Assembly: GCA_023846275.1 (NCBI GenBank)
Contig: CM043875.1
Span: 4,151,569-4,215,568 of the forward strand
Source: Vanilla planifolia
Taxonomy: Eukaryota > Streptophyta > Magnoliopsida > Asparagales > Orchidaceae
Direction of reading: 5' to 3'
Length of the DNA: 64,000 nucleotides
The notes beneath the pieces were generated by a model that saw nothing but the letters and a program-made list of their open reading frames with translations, was not told where the DNA came from and ran no database searches. Both the position numbers and the translations under genes were made by a program. Shown here piece after piece: positions 1-10,634 of the stretch (position 1 is its first letter; each line of letters starts with the position of its first letter).

Positions 1-122
1 ATACCCTTCTCTAAGCGAAACCTGGAGCCTTTCTTCCCTCCATCGGCATCCAACACCCTTTTCGAGCTCAGTTCTAAGACAAGACAGCACCCATCTCCCC
101 GCTTTGCTCCTCCCATTACAGC

Positions 123-130
123 TATAAATA
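123..130 (+). promoter_or_regulatory. TATA box candidate upstream of the AHL gene
   Basis: A clean TATAAATA lies in the first 130 bases on the coding strand of the AHL gene. If used, transcription would start near 155-165 and the leader would be about 850 bases, long but possible. The pyrimidine-rich tract at 661-705 is a competing core-promoter (Y-patch) candidate. The motif is seen; its use is inferred. Confidence 0.4.
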
Positions 131-210
131 GAGATCCATTCCTCTGCTGCTCTATTTATGAAAAAAAAGATCTCCCCGTCTTCGTCAAATCCCAACCAAT
201 TCTTCTCTGC

Positions 211-306
211 CGCGTGGCACGTGACGTGGCTAGTAAAGCCAAGCGGGAGCGGACCGGGCCGGGCCGGCTACGGCGATGACCTTTGGGGTTGTAGGCGTTC
301 CACGTG
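211..306 (+). promoter_or_regulatory. ACGT-core (G-box/bZIP) cluster
   Basis: A palindromic CACGTG at 218-223 overlaps TGACGTGG at 222-229, and a second CACGTG lies at 301-306. These are established core sites for bZIP and bHLH factors; TGACGTGG also matches the unfolded-protein-response element. Their position upstream of the AHL gene suggests a regulatory role, which is inference. Confidence 0.45.
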
Positions 307-660
307 TCTGACTGTCTGGCAAGTGGGCCATGTTTCATTGATGGGCCCTCCCGAGATCCGAGCCTCCCGTTGACGCACAAACGCATCTGGAACTTGAATC
401 ACGGAATCGTCCCTGTAATTGTTACTTACTACGAGAGAGGCTCGTGGGTAATGGTGTAATTAATTAGAGATGAGGGGTTTGTTTGTATTTGGTAGATTAG
501 TAAGCGGAGGCCAAGGATGAGAGAGACGGGCCGGGCGTGACGTTGTTGGAGTAAACTGATGGTGTTGAGACGGGAAAAGAGCGTGCGTGTGGGGCCCGCG
601 TGGGGGCTATTCACCGCCCATGTGCGTTGTCTTATTAGCAATATCGAAAACCCCTCCCTC

Positions 661-705
661 GTCTCTCTCTCTCTCTCTCCGCTCTCTCTCTATCTCTATC
701 TCTAT
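661..705 (+). repeat. CT microsatellite / pyrimidine patch in the AHL leader
   Basis: An almost uninterrupted CT and CTAT pyrimidine tract lies 300 bases before the AHL start codon. Such tracts are common in plant core promoters and 5' leaders. Confidence 0.7.
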
Positions 706-1003
706 CAACAAGTTTCTTTGACCTTACCTGCTCCTAACCCATCTCTAAAAACGCACCCCGAAGCTCTCTGCTTCGGCTGCTTGACCTAAAACCTCACCAA
801 CATAAGCGAGAGAAGCCTTCTCCAACCAAGGGGGCTTGGTGCAAAGAATTCAACGATATTGCCTGCGTGAAGGAAAACCCTCTTTCCTTCATCGATTCTC
901 TTCTTTTGGTCAGCTTCAATCTCCGCGCTTCTGCTCCGCTGTTCCCAGCTTTCTACTGTTCCATCTCTAAGCAGAAAGGAAAAATTAAGGTCTTGCTCTG
1001 GAT

Positions 1004-1936
1004 ATGAATCGCGTGACCGCATCGGCCCGCGAGAACCACCTTCCTCCGCCGTTCCATACCCGCGACTTCCACCAACAACTGCACCACCATCCGCCGCAGC
1101 TGTCACAGCTCCATGAGCTACATCGCCTCAAATCAGAAGACGACGCTCACAACGGAGTCAACAGGGGAAACAGGGGAGATGAGGAGGATGAAGACCCGAA
1201 CCAGAGTCCCACCGGGGTGGACGGCAAGGAGATCCTGCAGGTTTCTGGGGGCAGCGAGGGAGAGATGTTACGGCGGCCGCGGGGTCGGCCGGCGGGATCC
1301 AAGAACAGGCCCAAGCCTCCGATCATAATCACCCGCGACAGCGCCAACGCTTTGCGTTCCCACGTGATGGAGATCGCCGGCGGTTGCGACGTCGTCGAGA
1401 GCGTCTCCGTCTTCGCCCGCCGCAGACAGCATGGCGTCTGCATACTGAGCGGCACCGGCTCGGTTGTCAACGTCACACTTCGGCAGCCGGGTTCGGCTTC
1501 CGCTGTCGTAACGCTCCACGGCCGCTTCGAGATCCTCTCCCTCTCCGGTTCTTTCCTTCCGCCGCCGGCGCCGCCGGCTGCTACGGGTCTAACCGTCTAC
1601 CTTGCTGGCGGGCAGGGGCAGGTGGTAGGGGGAAGCGTCGTAGGGGCTTTAATAGCTTCGGGGCCGGTGGTTGTAATGGCTGCTTCCTTCGGTAACGCCG
1701 CTTACGAGCGGCTGCCGCTCGAGGAAGAGGAAACGTTGCCTGTTCCGTTGGGGTCCCCCGGGATGGTGGGGCAAACTTCTCCGCCGCCTGCATCAGTGCC
1801 TCAGCAGCTGTTGCCAGACGGTAGCGTGGCACCTCCGGTGCTGTTTCACGGCCTGCCGCCAAATCTTCTGAACAACGTCCAGCTCCCGAGCGAAGCCTAT
1901 GGTTGGGCTACGGTAGGAGGTCGCCCATCGTTCTGA
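1004..1936 (+). CDS. AHL: AT-hook motif nuclear-localized (AHL) protein, type I
   Basis: This intronless frame encodes a 310-residue AHL protein. AHL proteins bind AT-rich DNA in the minor groove, oligomerise through their PPC domain, and act in the nucleus on chromatin and transcription in growth, flowering and floral-organ programmes. Seen: a His/Pro/Gln-rich N-terminus (11-45); an acidic linker (55-75); one AT-hook with core RGRP at 93-96, followed by the type I extension [11 protein letters not shown]; and a PPC/DUF296 domain at about 113-240 containing GRFEIL at 173-178, the motif of clade A. The C-terminal tail is Pro-rich and ends in GGRPSF. A single exon is the rule for clade A AHLs, and the length is typical. 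The start is the first ATG of the frame, directly before the family-like sequence [10 protein letters not shown] at 13-22. The exact paralogue cannot be assigned from the sequence alone. Confidence 0.97.
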   Translation: MNRVTASARENHLPPPFHTRDFHQQLHHHPPQLSQLHELHRLKSEDDAHNGVNRGNRGDEEDEDPNQSPTGVDGKEILQVSGGSEGEMLRRPRGRPAGSKNRPKPPIIITRDSANALRSHVMEIAGGCDVVESVSVFARRRQHGVCILSGTGSVVNVTLRQPGSASAVVTLHGRFEILSLSGSFLPPPAPPAATGLTVYLAGGQGQVVGGSVVGALIASGPVVVMAASFGNAAYERLPLEEEETLPVPLGSPGMVGQTSPPPASVPQQLLPDGSVAPPVLFHGLPPNLLNNVQLPSEAYGWATVGGRPSF

Positions 1937-3530
1937 AATCGATGGCTTCATCTTCCTCTTAGTTTTATTTTTCCTTCTCGTCTCCTTTTGGTTTATTATG
2001 TATTGTATTCTCCCTTCTTGCACGGTTTGTTCCTTCCCCCTCGTTTGTTTGCTATAGTGGTTAGTAATCATCTTTGGTGTTCGACCTGGACGAAGAAGCT
2101 TGTAAAAATTCCCACTCTGGAGTCTCTTGAAAGTGCCGGAATAGACCACCATTTCTGTCGTAGGTAGATTAAATTGGATTGGGAGAAGAAGAAGAAAAAG
2201 AAGAACGCTTAATTAGATATCAATTAATGAACTGTTCTCCTTATGTCCATCTGTACTTCAAGTTAGCTCAGGTCTGTTCTGGACTTCCTGTCGTCTCTTA
2301 CAATTTGTTTCAGCGCTCCAATTAAAGCTTCTGCAAAAGATAGAACCGAACAAACTTCAAGGAGTTTAGGATCTTAACTCTTACTCAAGAAGAGAGAGAA
2401 GCCATCAACAATCGTCTACAAATTCTACATTTCACGTACTCCAAACCATAGATCACACGCTAACTGTTGAGCTTATCGGTTTTTTCTTGTAATTTTTAAC
2501 GTTGTTGGTTTTTTTATTTGCATATCATAAATGATGAACACGAGAAGATCTACAAGAAGTTTGATTACACGTTTTGACCCCAAAAAGTAGGTCTACACCC
2601 AAATTAAATTAACATTTAAGGTATGTTTCGGAGAACTGAGTAATATATATATATATATATATATTATTAATTATTATATAAAATTTCAAAAATTTGTGAA
2701 GTGATCCAACCAAGTTTATTTTTTTATTTTTGGGGGTTTATGGAGTATGCATATGAGTGTTTCATATTAGAATGAATGTTATCATATCATATCATGTATG
2801 TTCAATGGTTATGTTTGATATTTCATACTAATCAAAGTTTACGTAAAATGGTAAAGATAGTTTATGCATATTGAAAATAGATGTTATAGAAACATTGGAT
2901 ATCATGTCACATATGCACTTATTGATCATATTACGAAAATTAAAAGTGTGGTTGTAATTATAGTTGCAGAGTAGGTGAAGTCTTGTATCATATGTTATGT
3001 ATTATTGATAGTATAGTTAACTCAAAATGAGGTGGGTGAGACTCCAAAAAGTAGTAGAATAAATAGATATAACATGCTACTTTTGGTTCTTGTATGATTT
3101 GCAAGTGGGATATCCTCGTATCTGAACTAGTGATATATTGATGACTTGTAAGGATTAGGATATCATTGAATTATTTGAGATATCGTGTCATGTACAGTGA
3201 ATTGTCTTGAGAGTTTTCTTCTTTCCTTTCTTGATGTTTGTTGTCTATTATTTGTTAGAAAGAAGCTTGTAATTATTTCCAAATTTTAATAAGAATCTTT
3301 CGAGGGAGTAGTTTTATTTTCTTTTAGTTTTTTTTTTGTTTATTTGTACTTCTTTATTTTTCTTTTTTTTTTATCTATTTTTGCTTTCTTCATTGTTTAT
3401 TCCACCTTGTGTTTTTTCTTATGCTCAGTGACTAATGATGTCATCATGGATGATCAAATGTGAGATATTGTCTCTAACTCATGTAAAGGAATTCATTTGC
3501 AATCTAAGTGAGAAATTGAATGCTCTAACA
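1937..3530. other. AHL 3' flank and AT-rich spacer
   Basis: The 3' UTR of the AHL gene must begin here; several AATAAA-like stretches occur but none stands out as the poly(A) signal. An (AT)n microsatellite lies at 2643-2664. The stretch ending near 3530 could be a decayed LTR because a primer-binding-like site follows it. No gene is recognised. Confidence 0.5.
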
Positions 3531-3532
3531 CT

Positions 3533-4047
3533 TGGCATTAGAGTTTAGTATATAGGTTTAATGCTAGTGGTGCACCAAAATTGAGGTTAAGATTTTATGG
3601 AAGAGTGATTGTTTTTTGCAAGCTATCTTTAATTTATTTTAAAAGTCAAACAAACAGAAAATTGAAAAATCAAAGATTGATGGTTTCAGTGGCAAAATGT
3701 TTGTAAGATATTTAAGATAAAGAAATCAAGTTTCTACAATAACTTCAAGAGATGTTACAAATTTGACTAATAGAGGTGGAAACTTAGAGAAAATCATATA
3801 ATAACATGTTGTGGTAGTAGCCTTATGTAGGTTTAAATAAAGAGGAATGCAAGGGAAAGTAGAAGCTTGTAGTGTTTGTCAATAATGAGATCAAGCAATG
3901 GCATGCGGTGGGGGGGTGAAGAGCTATCACGGATCTACTTGTGGATGAAATGAGCAAGCAAGAAGCCTATTATGCACACTAGAGATGTGATTGGGCAACA
4001 AGGACTAGTGGCACTCAACTTTTCTTGAATCAATTGAGAGGGGGTGT
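3533..4047 (+). mobile_element. Internally deleted LTR-retrotransposon remnant
   Basis: TGGCATTAGAGTTTAG at 3533-3548 resembles the initiator-tRNA-Met primer-binding site TGGTATCAGAGC, differing by C/T transitions. About 500 bases downstream, the purine run GAGAGGGGGTG at 4036-4046 is followed immediately by TGATAGACT, as a polypurine tract is followed by the 3' LTR. The sequence before the purine run reads in one frame as LFLNQLRGGVID and stop, which resembles the end of a gypsy polyprotein. The interior is too short for gag-pol, so it would be a deletion derivative. I could not align a matching LTR pair, so the call is tentative. Confidence 0.35.
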
Positions 4048-4428
4048 GATAGACTAAGAAATGTTTCAATATCCTATATCATGCTTTTGTTATACATACT
4101 TAATTTCCTTAGTTCCTATGACTTGTGTACTAGTATATTTTGATATTTTGTTTGGTGCATTTAACATTCAAGTAACATTGTGCTTGATATTAAGTCTTAG
4201 AGGTAATACGAGGTTTGTTAAACACGTTGACATAAGTCATAATGAGGTATTTTAATGTTTTTACTTCTCTATCTATGTTAATATTATCAGATAACCTTAA
4301 CATACATTGACTAATCTCTTTCTTATCTTATAACTACCAAATCAACAAGTTGAATATTGTGATCTCTACAAATAAAGGTCTTGCTCATACCTAAGCATTA
4401 GGCACCACACCAATTGCCTTGTCGCCAC

Positions 4429-4760
4429 CTTGTTGTTAGTTGAACCGTTACCCAAAATGCATAAGCTGTTTCAGAATTACTTATATCAATTAATTTTGTA
4501 GCTTTTTAAGGTAATTTTTTTGTCAAAATTTAAAGTATTTTTTTTGTAATTTGTAGTAACTTTTGAAATTTGAAATACTTTTTAAAAGTCTAAAATATGA
4601 CACTTAGAATTCCCAAATATCCTTTCATATTCTTATGTTAATAAATTACTATTGTATTCTTGAGGTCTCTATAAATAGAGATATTCACTATATTATATTT
4701 AATGTAATTTTTGAATAAAGTAACAAAGTATTGTTGTTAAACTTGTTTGATATAAGTGTG
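4429..4760 (+). repeat. Dispersed LTR-like repeat, copy 1
   Basis: This stretch and 54636-54850 share CCCAAAATG followed at similar spacing by TCAATTAATTTTGTAG and a T-rich tract. This copy also has a TATA-like CTATAAATAGAG near 4669. That layout fits a solo or partial LTR with its own promoter. The family is not recognised and the ends are not defined. Confidence 0.3.
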
Positions 4761-4959
4761 TTGTGTGTGATTAATTTGATGGTGCAATTCTCAAGATGTA
4801 CTAGGAAGACGAGCAAGAGGCTCAAAATGGGAGATTCTAATATATTACCCAACATTTACAAAGAACATCAAATCACCAAAAAAAAGTTCTTAACCTCTTT
4901 ATATTATATTTCAAAAAAAATTAATCATCGCATTCAATTTTCTAAATTGTACAAGTGAC

Positions 4960-6500
4960 AATGTGATTTCTTATTTAACATTCTAAGAACTCTACTTGTA
5001 TGTATACTTTGTCATTTCACTACCAATGTGGGTACTTTGTCACTTCACTTCACTACCAATATGTAGATAATTAAAATTATTTTTTCCTTAAGTTAAGATA
5101 TCTTATGTTAAAAATCAATATAAATTATTGACTTTTAAGAAAAATTCTTACTTGCCCAATGATTTTAGGATTTTTTATTCTAAATATAAAACATCTCAGA
5201 TAAGCCCTTGTACATATATATTACTTGAACCTAAGCACTTCTCAATTGTCTACGAGTTAAAATAGGTTTTAACATATCATCTTATATCATCCTCATTTCA
5301 ATTACCTATCCTGATACTATTACAAACTAAGCATACTTAATTATGAAATTTTTATGAGATATAATATCTTATCATCAATTATTTAGGTATTAGATTCTAG
5401 AGAATTCCATATTTAAACATGTTTGGTTTGAACTAATCATAAGATGAATGAGAAGTTATTATTTAAGGCAAAAAGACAAGACTCCAATGATCATAATATT
5501 ATATCTTTAGGAAGAATAGAATATTATATCTTGATAATAGTATATTTATTCTTGACATTATTATTTTATAATCATTAACATCTATCAAGGTCCAATAGAG
5601 AAACTAAAACTAAATAAACGTTGCACAAGGCTAGTCAAGATCTGATTATTCTCACTACTTGTGCAGAGAATTACTCCCACTAATTCCTTCATTTATATTA
5701 AAAGCAAAAACTTCTTCCTTTAAGCCATTTCTTCCTTTCAAAATTTAGTTGTATAAGTGGTTTCAATATCAAAGAAAGACTTAAAAATCAACAATTTATG
5801 TAGTTTCAATTATTTAATTATGATTAATTATATTCATTATTCTCTTGTTTTGATATCCTTTTTGGGAATTATTCTTGACATTTAACGAGATTGTTGAACT
5901 TATGACATAGATCGACAAACTTGATGCAAATTTGTTCCAATCATTTGTACTTGTTCAATTTAAGTATGATTTTACTATGGTAAACTTGCCTTGAGCCTTA
6001 TAAAATTCAAACCAAAAAAAGACTAGGTTATGCAAACCAACAAGTAACTCGTTCTAGATTAATGGATGAGTATGACTTCTATATCAATTAATTTATTAAA
6101 TACTTATCAATCACATAATTATCAAACAAAAATGTTCTAAAAAATAATATTTTATAAATTTGTTTTTTATTAATTAATATAATATTTAACAACAATTATA
6201 GTAAATACAATCTAAAAGCCTGTTCAAACCTCTTATCCAAACCATATCAATTCAAAATCAACTCATTTGTCCAGAGAAAAGAACAAACTCATTGTGTTAA
6301 TCAGCCGTTTCACTCATCTAAAGAACCTTAAAATAAAAAAAAAAGGTCAAAAAAGGATACAATAATAGTTTTTACATAAATAAAAATTGGTCTAAACTAT
6401 AAAACCATTCAATCAAAACCTAAAACCATGGAGCACATTTGATTTCTGTTAAGTTAACGATAAGCATAATTGATAACATGTTGATACCTAACACAGTATA
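4960..6500. other. AT-rich spacer without recognisable content
   Basis: The sequence is AT-rich and broken by stops in all frames. I recognise no coding, RNA or complete mobile element here. Confidence 0.5.
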
Positions 6501-6520
6501 ATATTTACAATATGGACACA

Positions 6521-6988
6521 TCAATATGATTGATGTCCAAAGACAAGTAAAACCATCCTCATATAGCTAATACAAGAAAAGAATAAAGCAAGCTTGCAGC
6601 CTTCCAGGTGCAGTTTACATGAGCACTGGCCTTCAAATGTTGTGACAAAAGGCTGAATCTTTTTGCATTTCAGTTTAATCTCATGGACACAAACTGCAGA
6701 TTCAACCAAGTTGTTCGATGCTCGGATGACTTGAAAGCATGACATAACTCGTGTTTGTGACAATAACCTTATAAGATCAAGCATTATATTCAAAAAATTC
6801 AAGAAAAGGCACAAGAAGAAAGCAACTCTGATCTTAATAGAGTCAAATAAGTAAACAACATAATGGGATAAAAATAAAAAAATCAAAATTCTCATGGTCA
6901 CCAAATGCTCGAAACATCGTTGTGAGGTCAGTTTTTTTTTATGGGTTTGATGAGTTCTCAGATTGAGAAATTTCACAAAGGTAATCAA
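6521..6988 (-). other. 155-codon ORF of unknown status, downstream of the cornichon gene
   Basis: An uninterrupted frame of 155 codons starts at an ATG at 6988 on the minus strand, about 500 bases past the cornichon stop codon and on the same strand. It is the longest unexplained frame in the AT-rich part of the window. The translation is rich in Phe, Leu, Ile and Cys, with two hydrophobic stretches (about residues 33-50 and 55-75), and matches no family I recognise. It may be an untranslated 3' exon of the cornichon transcript, an old element fragment, or chance. Confidence 0.25.
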
Positions 6989-7440
6989 ACCAAAGCTTAG
7001 CTTGGATCTCCATCAATACAGTGCCATGCTTCATAAATAATTTCCCCCCTGCTTCACAATCAATTGTCAATAACATTGAAACATCAGGAGCTTATGCATA
7101 ATACTAGACAATATTTGGTTTCTAAGGTCATTTGTTGATTTGTAATAAGTCATTTTCATGACTTGCACACATCTAAATTGACCATAAACAAGCTTTACTA
7201 TAATAACGAAGTTTCCCTTCCCTCAAGTTGTGAAATCTTGTTGAATTGGGTATGGCATAAAGCTTTTCATCATGGGTATGCAAACTGTTAGCCATGAATG
7301 TGAACTAATAATAAGCTTAAAAATACAATCCAGGAAAAAGAAAATTTCAAATTCCAACCTATTAGTAAATAGTAAAGGGATAATGTAGGTATAAACCTAA
7401 TTTGAGTTAGGAAAAAAAAAAAAATACAAGAAGAATATGT

Positions 7441-7450
7441 TACTCACCGA
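7441..7450 (-). other. Possible 5' splice site in the cornichon 3' UTR
   Basis: On the minus strand the sequence TCGGTGAGTA lies about 45 bases after the cornichon stop codon and matches the plant donor consensus closely. An acceptor-like GTGAAGCAG follows near 7050. Splicing here would join a downstream non-coding exon. This is inference from motifs only. Confidence 0.35.
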
Positions 7451-7492
7451 GAAACTTGAAGATCGTCATCCCATGGATGTCTGCATTAGTAA

Positions 7493-7523
7493 CTATTCAT
7501 CATCTAACACGCTCCAGATCATC
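7493..7523 (-). CDS. CNIH: Cornichon coding exon 4 (residues 127-136 and stop)
   Basis: After acceptor CTGCAG the exon supplies the last base of Trp127 and MIWSVLDDE followed by TAG at 7495-7493. The short acidic C-terminus is typical of this plant cornichon subgroup. Confidence 0.9.
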
Positions 7524-10500
7524 CTGCAGATCGTTGAGTAGCTCACGAGTTAGTTGCTCAGAAGTAGGAGGAACTTAATTTTCTCCCACATAAGCTGATC
7601 CCTTTAGGAGCTTACCAGAATAAAGACAAGAACAGAAGGAACACGAGATAGATGAGCTTGATAAGACGACGCTTCTTCTCCCCATGGAGCTGATTAAAGA
7701 TCTCGGTTACGTCTACTAAATGCCTCCGCTGCTGATATCTGAAATTGACAACAAAGAATGCCAAGTAAGAGACAAGGATACATTGGCATGAAAATTTTCA
7801 ACGATCATAAGGGGCATTTGGATTAGTAATGCTTTCATATAATGTAATATTATTTAAAAATAATAAATATTTAATTTGGTAACAAATTTAAACAACAACG
7901 TTAAATATTGCAGTTTTATCAATAAAAAAACATCTAAATGTATTGATATTAAAATAAGAAGAAATGACTAGTTAAATGGTAATACGCTAAACGACAAAAT
8001 ATATTGACAAATTTTAAATAACATCAAAATTTAGAAAGAATTGTGGATGTTAATATTATCCAAATAATACATCTAAATGTCCCCTTAAAACCTATCTCAA
8101 AAGGCATCGATAAAATATTACATATTAACCTTGCCATATTTGAAGTTGTTAACATAACTACATGGATGAGATGATAAGGGAAACCTCAAAAGAGCATGCA
8201 TTGCATGCACAAATGGAATGACATACAATAAAAGAGCATTCACAACAAATGATTCCAAAGAGAAAAAATTGATGCATCTGAAGCATGCCAATAGACAATA
8301 AATGATGTGGATTGAAAATACAAAGAAGCCCTATTTCACTCGAGGCAAATCCAAACAATACTAGATAAATCGAACATATAAATGGAATCCTCATTGGCCA
8401 TGCAAATATAGGAATTCACCATCCTTACTATAGAAACACAGTTAGTTTAGAACTTTTCTTTTACCAATGTAACACATAGGACCATAGAGAATGAGATAGA
8501 TCACCATGTGAAGTCCTAGAAATGAAATTATTGGTGCAAGCAACAGCTTTTAACAAGCCTTTAGATAATGGGATATAGTGATGAAAAGTTATGCATCGAA
8601 AAGGTGTAAAAGGTTTTGGGTGATTATAATCTCAAGAAGTAAAGATATCTTATGGGAGTCAAAAACATAAATTGATATAAGAAAAAAAAATAGATGATAC
8701 CTCAGATTAATGGAGTAAGGTCATGACAGCCACTTGTAGTAATTATTAAACTAAAGTTCATCTCCAAGATTTGTATTGGTTCTTGGAGCTAAAATTATAC
8801 CTATTGTATAATTTCTCGACATTGCATGCTTAAGATTGAAAAGGTACTATCATGAAAACAAACGGGGTATGTTTGGGGGAGGGAGGAGTAATGGACTTGG
8901 AGAGTATGGCTTAATTAAAAAGATACTATCACACAACTTAGAGAATTTAAATTCAAGTCATGCCTAAACATCATACAAGTGTAAGCTTTCTCAACACGAG
9001 GCTAGTTCTTATAAGTTAGATTACTAAGAACGTCTACTCAGATTCTTTATAACTAAGATTTCACTCTTAGGCTATATATGACTTTACATGAAAGTCATTC
9101 CCTTTGAAAACTTCTATAAATAAAAGCAAAGAGTATTCTAATAAAATTCATGACTAAAATAATCCTCACATCAAATTTAACTTTTCAATTCAAACTTGCA
9201 AGTAAAGGAAAGAAAGGAGAAATAAAACATTTCTATTCAAGGTTCTAGTTTGTATTGAGAGCACACGATGATATATATACCATATGCATGCACCCTCTCC
9301 AAGAATTCATGGCCATTGGTATTGCCAAGATGCAAGACTACTAAATGCACAATGCTTTGGGAAGGTTTCAACCCAAAGATTGTCTTATATTTTGTAAGAT
9401 GTTTTCTCAACTCAAAAACATGGCCTAAAAGCCACATGAAAAAAACTTCTATTTTTGATATATCACTCTCCTTTAGAAATAGACAAACTTATGATGATTA
9501 TTAAATATAAAAATAATATTTTTGAGTAAAAAATACATATATTCTTAAAGTACATTATAATTATGATAAGCATCTCTTGACATTCATATATATGTATATA
9601 TACATAAATTATAATCTCAAGAAGGAAAAATTTCTTCTAGGAGTCAAAAACATAAATTGGTACAATTACAACAAAAAACAAATGATACCTCTGATTAATA
9701 GGGTTAGGTCATGACAGCCACTTTTAGTAATTATTGAACGTAAGTTCATCTCTAGAATTTAGATTGATTCTTGGAGCTAAAACTATGCTTATTGTGTAGA
9801 AATCTCAACATTGCATGCCTAAGATTGAAAACGTCCTATCATGGAAACAAGGGGTATGTTTGCAAGAGAGAGTAATGGACTTGGAGAGTATGGCTTAATT
9901 AAAAAGATACTATCACACAACTTAGAGAATTTAAATTCAAGTCATGCCTAAACATCATACAAGTGTAAGCTTTCTCAACACGAGGCTAGTTCTTATAAGT
10001 TAGATTACTAAGAACGTCTACTCAGATTCTTTATAACTAAGATTTCACTCTTAGGCTATATATGACTTTACATGAAAGTCATTCCCTTTGAAAACTTCTA
10101 TAAATAAAAGCAAAGAATATTCTACTAAAATGCAAGACTAAATCTAATCCTCACATCAAATTTAACTTTCCAAATCAAGCTTGCAAATAAAAAAAGAATA
10201 GAGAAATAAAACATTTTTATTCATGACTCTAGTTTGTATTGAGAGCACACAATGTAAATATATACCATATGCATGCACCCTCTCCAAGAATTCATGACCA
10301 CTAGTATTGCCAAGATGCAAGACTACTACATGCACAATGCTTTGGGAAGGTTTCAACCAAAAGATTGTCTTATAAGAGGTTGTTTTCTAAACTCAAAAAC
10401 ATGGCCTAAAAGCCACATGAAAAAACTTTTATTTTTGACATATCTCTCTCCTTTAAAAATGGAGACATTTATGATGATTATTAAATATAAAAATAATATT

Positions 10501-10558
10501 TTTGAGTAAAAACTATATACATTCTTGAAAAACATTATAATTGTGATAAGCATCTCTT

Positions 10559-10634
<76 letters not shown>

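Noticed and set aside
1147..1862. Several other frames of 80-110 codons over the AHL exon
   Set aside because: They are shadows created by the GC-rich AHL coding sequence.
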